Source: Marinobacterium mangrovicola
GTDB lineage: Bacteria; Pseudomonadota; Gammaproteobacteria; Pseudomonadales; Balneatricaceae
Assembly (NCBI RefSeq): GCF_004339595.1
Contig: NZ_SMFU01000015.1
Location: 1-64,000, forward strand
Length of the DNA: 64,000 nucleotides
Reading direction: 5' to 3'
Part shown: positions 62,777-64,000 of the stretch, one piece after another
Layout: the number at the start of each line of letters is the position of its first letter
Position numbering within the stretch: the stretch's first letter is position 1
The notes under the pieces: generated by a model
Seen by the model: only the letters and a program-made list of their open reading frames with translations
Databases searched by the model: none
Told to the model about the DNA's origin: nothing
Made by a program: the position numbers and the translations under genes

Positions 62777-63201
62777 GCAGTACACTTCGCCTGCTGGCAG
62801 CACTGGCCGCCGGCACCCTGTTCGGCTTCGGCCTCTCCGTGGCACAGATGATCGACCCGGCCAAGGTGCTGAACTTCCTTGACCTGTTCGGCACCTGGGA
62901 TCCCTCTCTGGCTTTCGTGATGGGAGGCGGTCTTGCAGTCAACGCACTGCTGACACCGCTGATCCTGAAACGCAGCAAGCCGCTGCTGGCAGAATATTTC
63001 CAGCTGCCGAAGAAGGTTCAGATAGATAAACGCATCGTCTTTGGCGGCATCATCTTCGGTGTCGGCTGGGGCATCGCTGGTTACTGTCCGGGCCCGATGA
63101 TCACCTCACTGAGCTTCGCCAACAGCGATATTCTGACGGTGTTTGCAGCGTTTGTTGTGGGTACCTTCGCTACGCGGTGGATGCTGGCACATCGCGGGTG
63201 A
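62773..63201 (+). CDS. YeeE/YedE-type partner (DUF6691)
   Basis: A 142-residue membrane protein with four helices. The motif GWGIAGYCPGPMI carries the conserved Cys of this half. It overlaps the previous gene by 4 bp, forming the common YeeE-DUF6691 pair. Likely part of the same transport unit. Confidence 0.9.
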   Translation: MSSTLRLLAALAAGTLFGFGLSVAQMIDPAKVLNFLDLFGTWDPSLAFVMGGGLAVNALLTPLILKRSKPLLAEYFQLPKKVQIDKRIVFGGIIFGVGWGIAGYCPGPMITSLSFANSDILTVFAAFVVGTFATRWMLAHRG

Positions 63202-63525
63202 GCATTGACGGGCATCGAAGCCATCTTAGCGTTGATGAGCTTCGATGCGGCTTAGTTCTCTGCAACTACAGCTAATCCTTGCCAACGGCCCGACTCGCCT
63301 ACAGATATAACGTCTCTGATAAGCATCGAATTTACATATAATCAATCGTTATTTCAGAGCTATTGTTTTAAAATCCCAGGCAATTAAAATAATACCCAAA
63401 TAAAATAGTCGGAAATAAAAACCCCGCATCCGACTTCTGATAAATATTCGCCGTAAACATCCCGCTTGTTCTGTGCATGTCCGCGTTGGACGCTGCAGGA
63501 CTTTGAATGTTGTAAGAAGAGTCCC
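63202..63525. other. Gap between the YeeE pair and the larger YeeE/YedE gene
   Basis: A 324-bp region. It contains the 10-bp inverted repeat GCATCGAAGC / GCTTCGATGC (63212-63221 and 63239-63248) without a T run, and AGTCGGA / TCCGACT (63407-63413 and 63429-63435) in an A/T-rich part. A plus-strand promoter for 63526 is expected but not clear. No gene is supported. Confidence 0.45.
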
Positions 63526-64000
63526 ATGATCAAACCCAAGGAACATTTGAGCGGCTTCGTGCTGCTTTTCGTCGTTGTCATGCTGGGCGGCGCCTTGCTC
63601 GACTCAGCTATCTTTTTCCGCCTGCTCGTCGGCCTCGGCCTGGGCTATGCGCTCAGTCGCGCATCGCTGGGCTTTGCCGGCAGTGTGAACCGCGCCTACC
63701 GCGCAGGCTCAACCCGGCTGATGCGTGGCCTGATGCTGCTGTTCACCGCTTCAGCCATCGCCACCACCGCCTTTCTCTACAATCAGGACCCGACGCAGCT
63801 GAACCTCTGGGTCAACCCGATCAACGCAGGCCTGATTCTCGGCGGTCTGCTGTTCGGATTCGGCATGTCGTTCGCCGGTTGCTGCGCCACCGGGGTACTG
63901 ACCTACTTCTCCAGCAACCTGATCCGCCCGGCGCTGGTGCTGCTCAGTTTTGGCGGCGGTGTTTTTCTCGGCTTCCCGCTGCAGGCGCAGGCACCCTGGA
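63526..64000 (+). CDS. YeeE/YedE family membrane protein, cut by the window end
   Basis: The first 158 codons of a longer protein. The start is ATG with AAGAAG upstream, opening MIKPKEHLSGFVLLFVVVM. Four or more helices are present, and FGMSFAGCCATGVLTYF contains the conserved Cys pair of the full-length YeeE/YedE (thiosulfate or selenium/sulfur transport) class. The frame is open to the edge of the window. Being next to two smaller YeeE members suggests a sulfur-compound transport locus. Confidence 0.85.
   Translation, partial: MIKPKEHLSGFVLLFVVVMLGGALLDSAIFFRLLVGLGLGYALSRASLGFAGSVNRAYRAGSTRLMRGLMLLFTASAIATTAFLYNQDPTQLNLWVNPINAGLILGGLLFGFGMSFAGCCATGVLTYFSSNLIRPALVLLSFGGGVFLGFPLQAQAPW

Overview
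The window looks like chromosomal DNA of a moderately GC-rich marine gammaproteobacterium, most likely in or near the Oceanospirillaceae (Marinobacterium-like). That placement is inferred from gene content: an aa3 oxidase cluster with the small DUF2909/DUF2970/DUF3144 proteins, MsrPQ, PurT, RlmJ, a FadL-type porin and an OsmC-YcaO fusion. No taxonomic marker lies inside the window. The left edge carries a strong minus-strand promoter with the look of an rRNA or tRNA operon promoter, transcribing out of the window.

Layout. 0.2-9.6 kb: cytochrome c oxidase structural and assembly genes (coxB-coxA-ctaG-coxC, then SURF1, a SCO-like protein, heme A synthase, heme O synthase and a Yip1 protein), almost all on the minus strand, with small accessory genes. 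9.8-11.4 kb: msrPQ periplasmic methionine sulfoxide repair. 11.7-16.4 kb: ghrA, gabD, a GNAT, an Lrp regulator and a HAD-like protein that seems to have lost its catalytic residues. 16.8-28.3 kb: two adjacent uptake-plus-oxidation modules. The first has a LysR regulator and a PotABCD-type ABC transporter with a HAD phosphatase/dehalogenase and a DAO-family oxidase. The second has an XRE-cupin regulator and a polar amino-acid type ABC transporter with a paralogous DAO-family oxidase. Together with gabD they suggest catabolism of polyamines or related amino compounds, but the substrates are not known.

28.4-32.7 kb: pssA, a patatin phospholipase, a protoglobin, a decayed ilvY-like regulator and an exported dienelactone hydrolase. 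32.7-39.5 kb: a MITE-like element followed by a cyanate gene cluster (cynF-cynABDS plus an NTF2-like gene). Between cynF and cynA lie a good sigma-54 promoter match and three palindromes placed like enhancer sites. 39.6-47.0 kb: ilvIH, rlmJ, a lipoprotein with a response regulator, purT and a nitroreductase. 47.4-53.3 kb: DUF4399, a BASS transporter, a LuxR regulator, a 53-residue cysteine-containing small protein, a SIMPL pseudogene, a DODA-type dioxygenase, a glutathionyl-hydroquinone reductase and DoxX. 53.4-64 kb: a LysR regulator, a diguanylate cyclase, an SDR, a DUF1127 protein, the OsmC-YcaO fusion with a tandem-repeat linker, a metallophosphoesterase, a FadL porin with an apparent C-terminal frameshift, and three YeeE/YedE-type membrane proteins, the last cut by the window edge.

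No CRISPR array, complete insertion sequence, prophage or tRNA gene was recognised. The strongest candidates for new biology are the MITE-like element, the cyn control region, the paired oxidase/transporter modules with the degenerate HAD protein nearby, and the small cysteine protein. All statements come from reading the sequence by eye; no database search was run.
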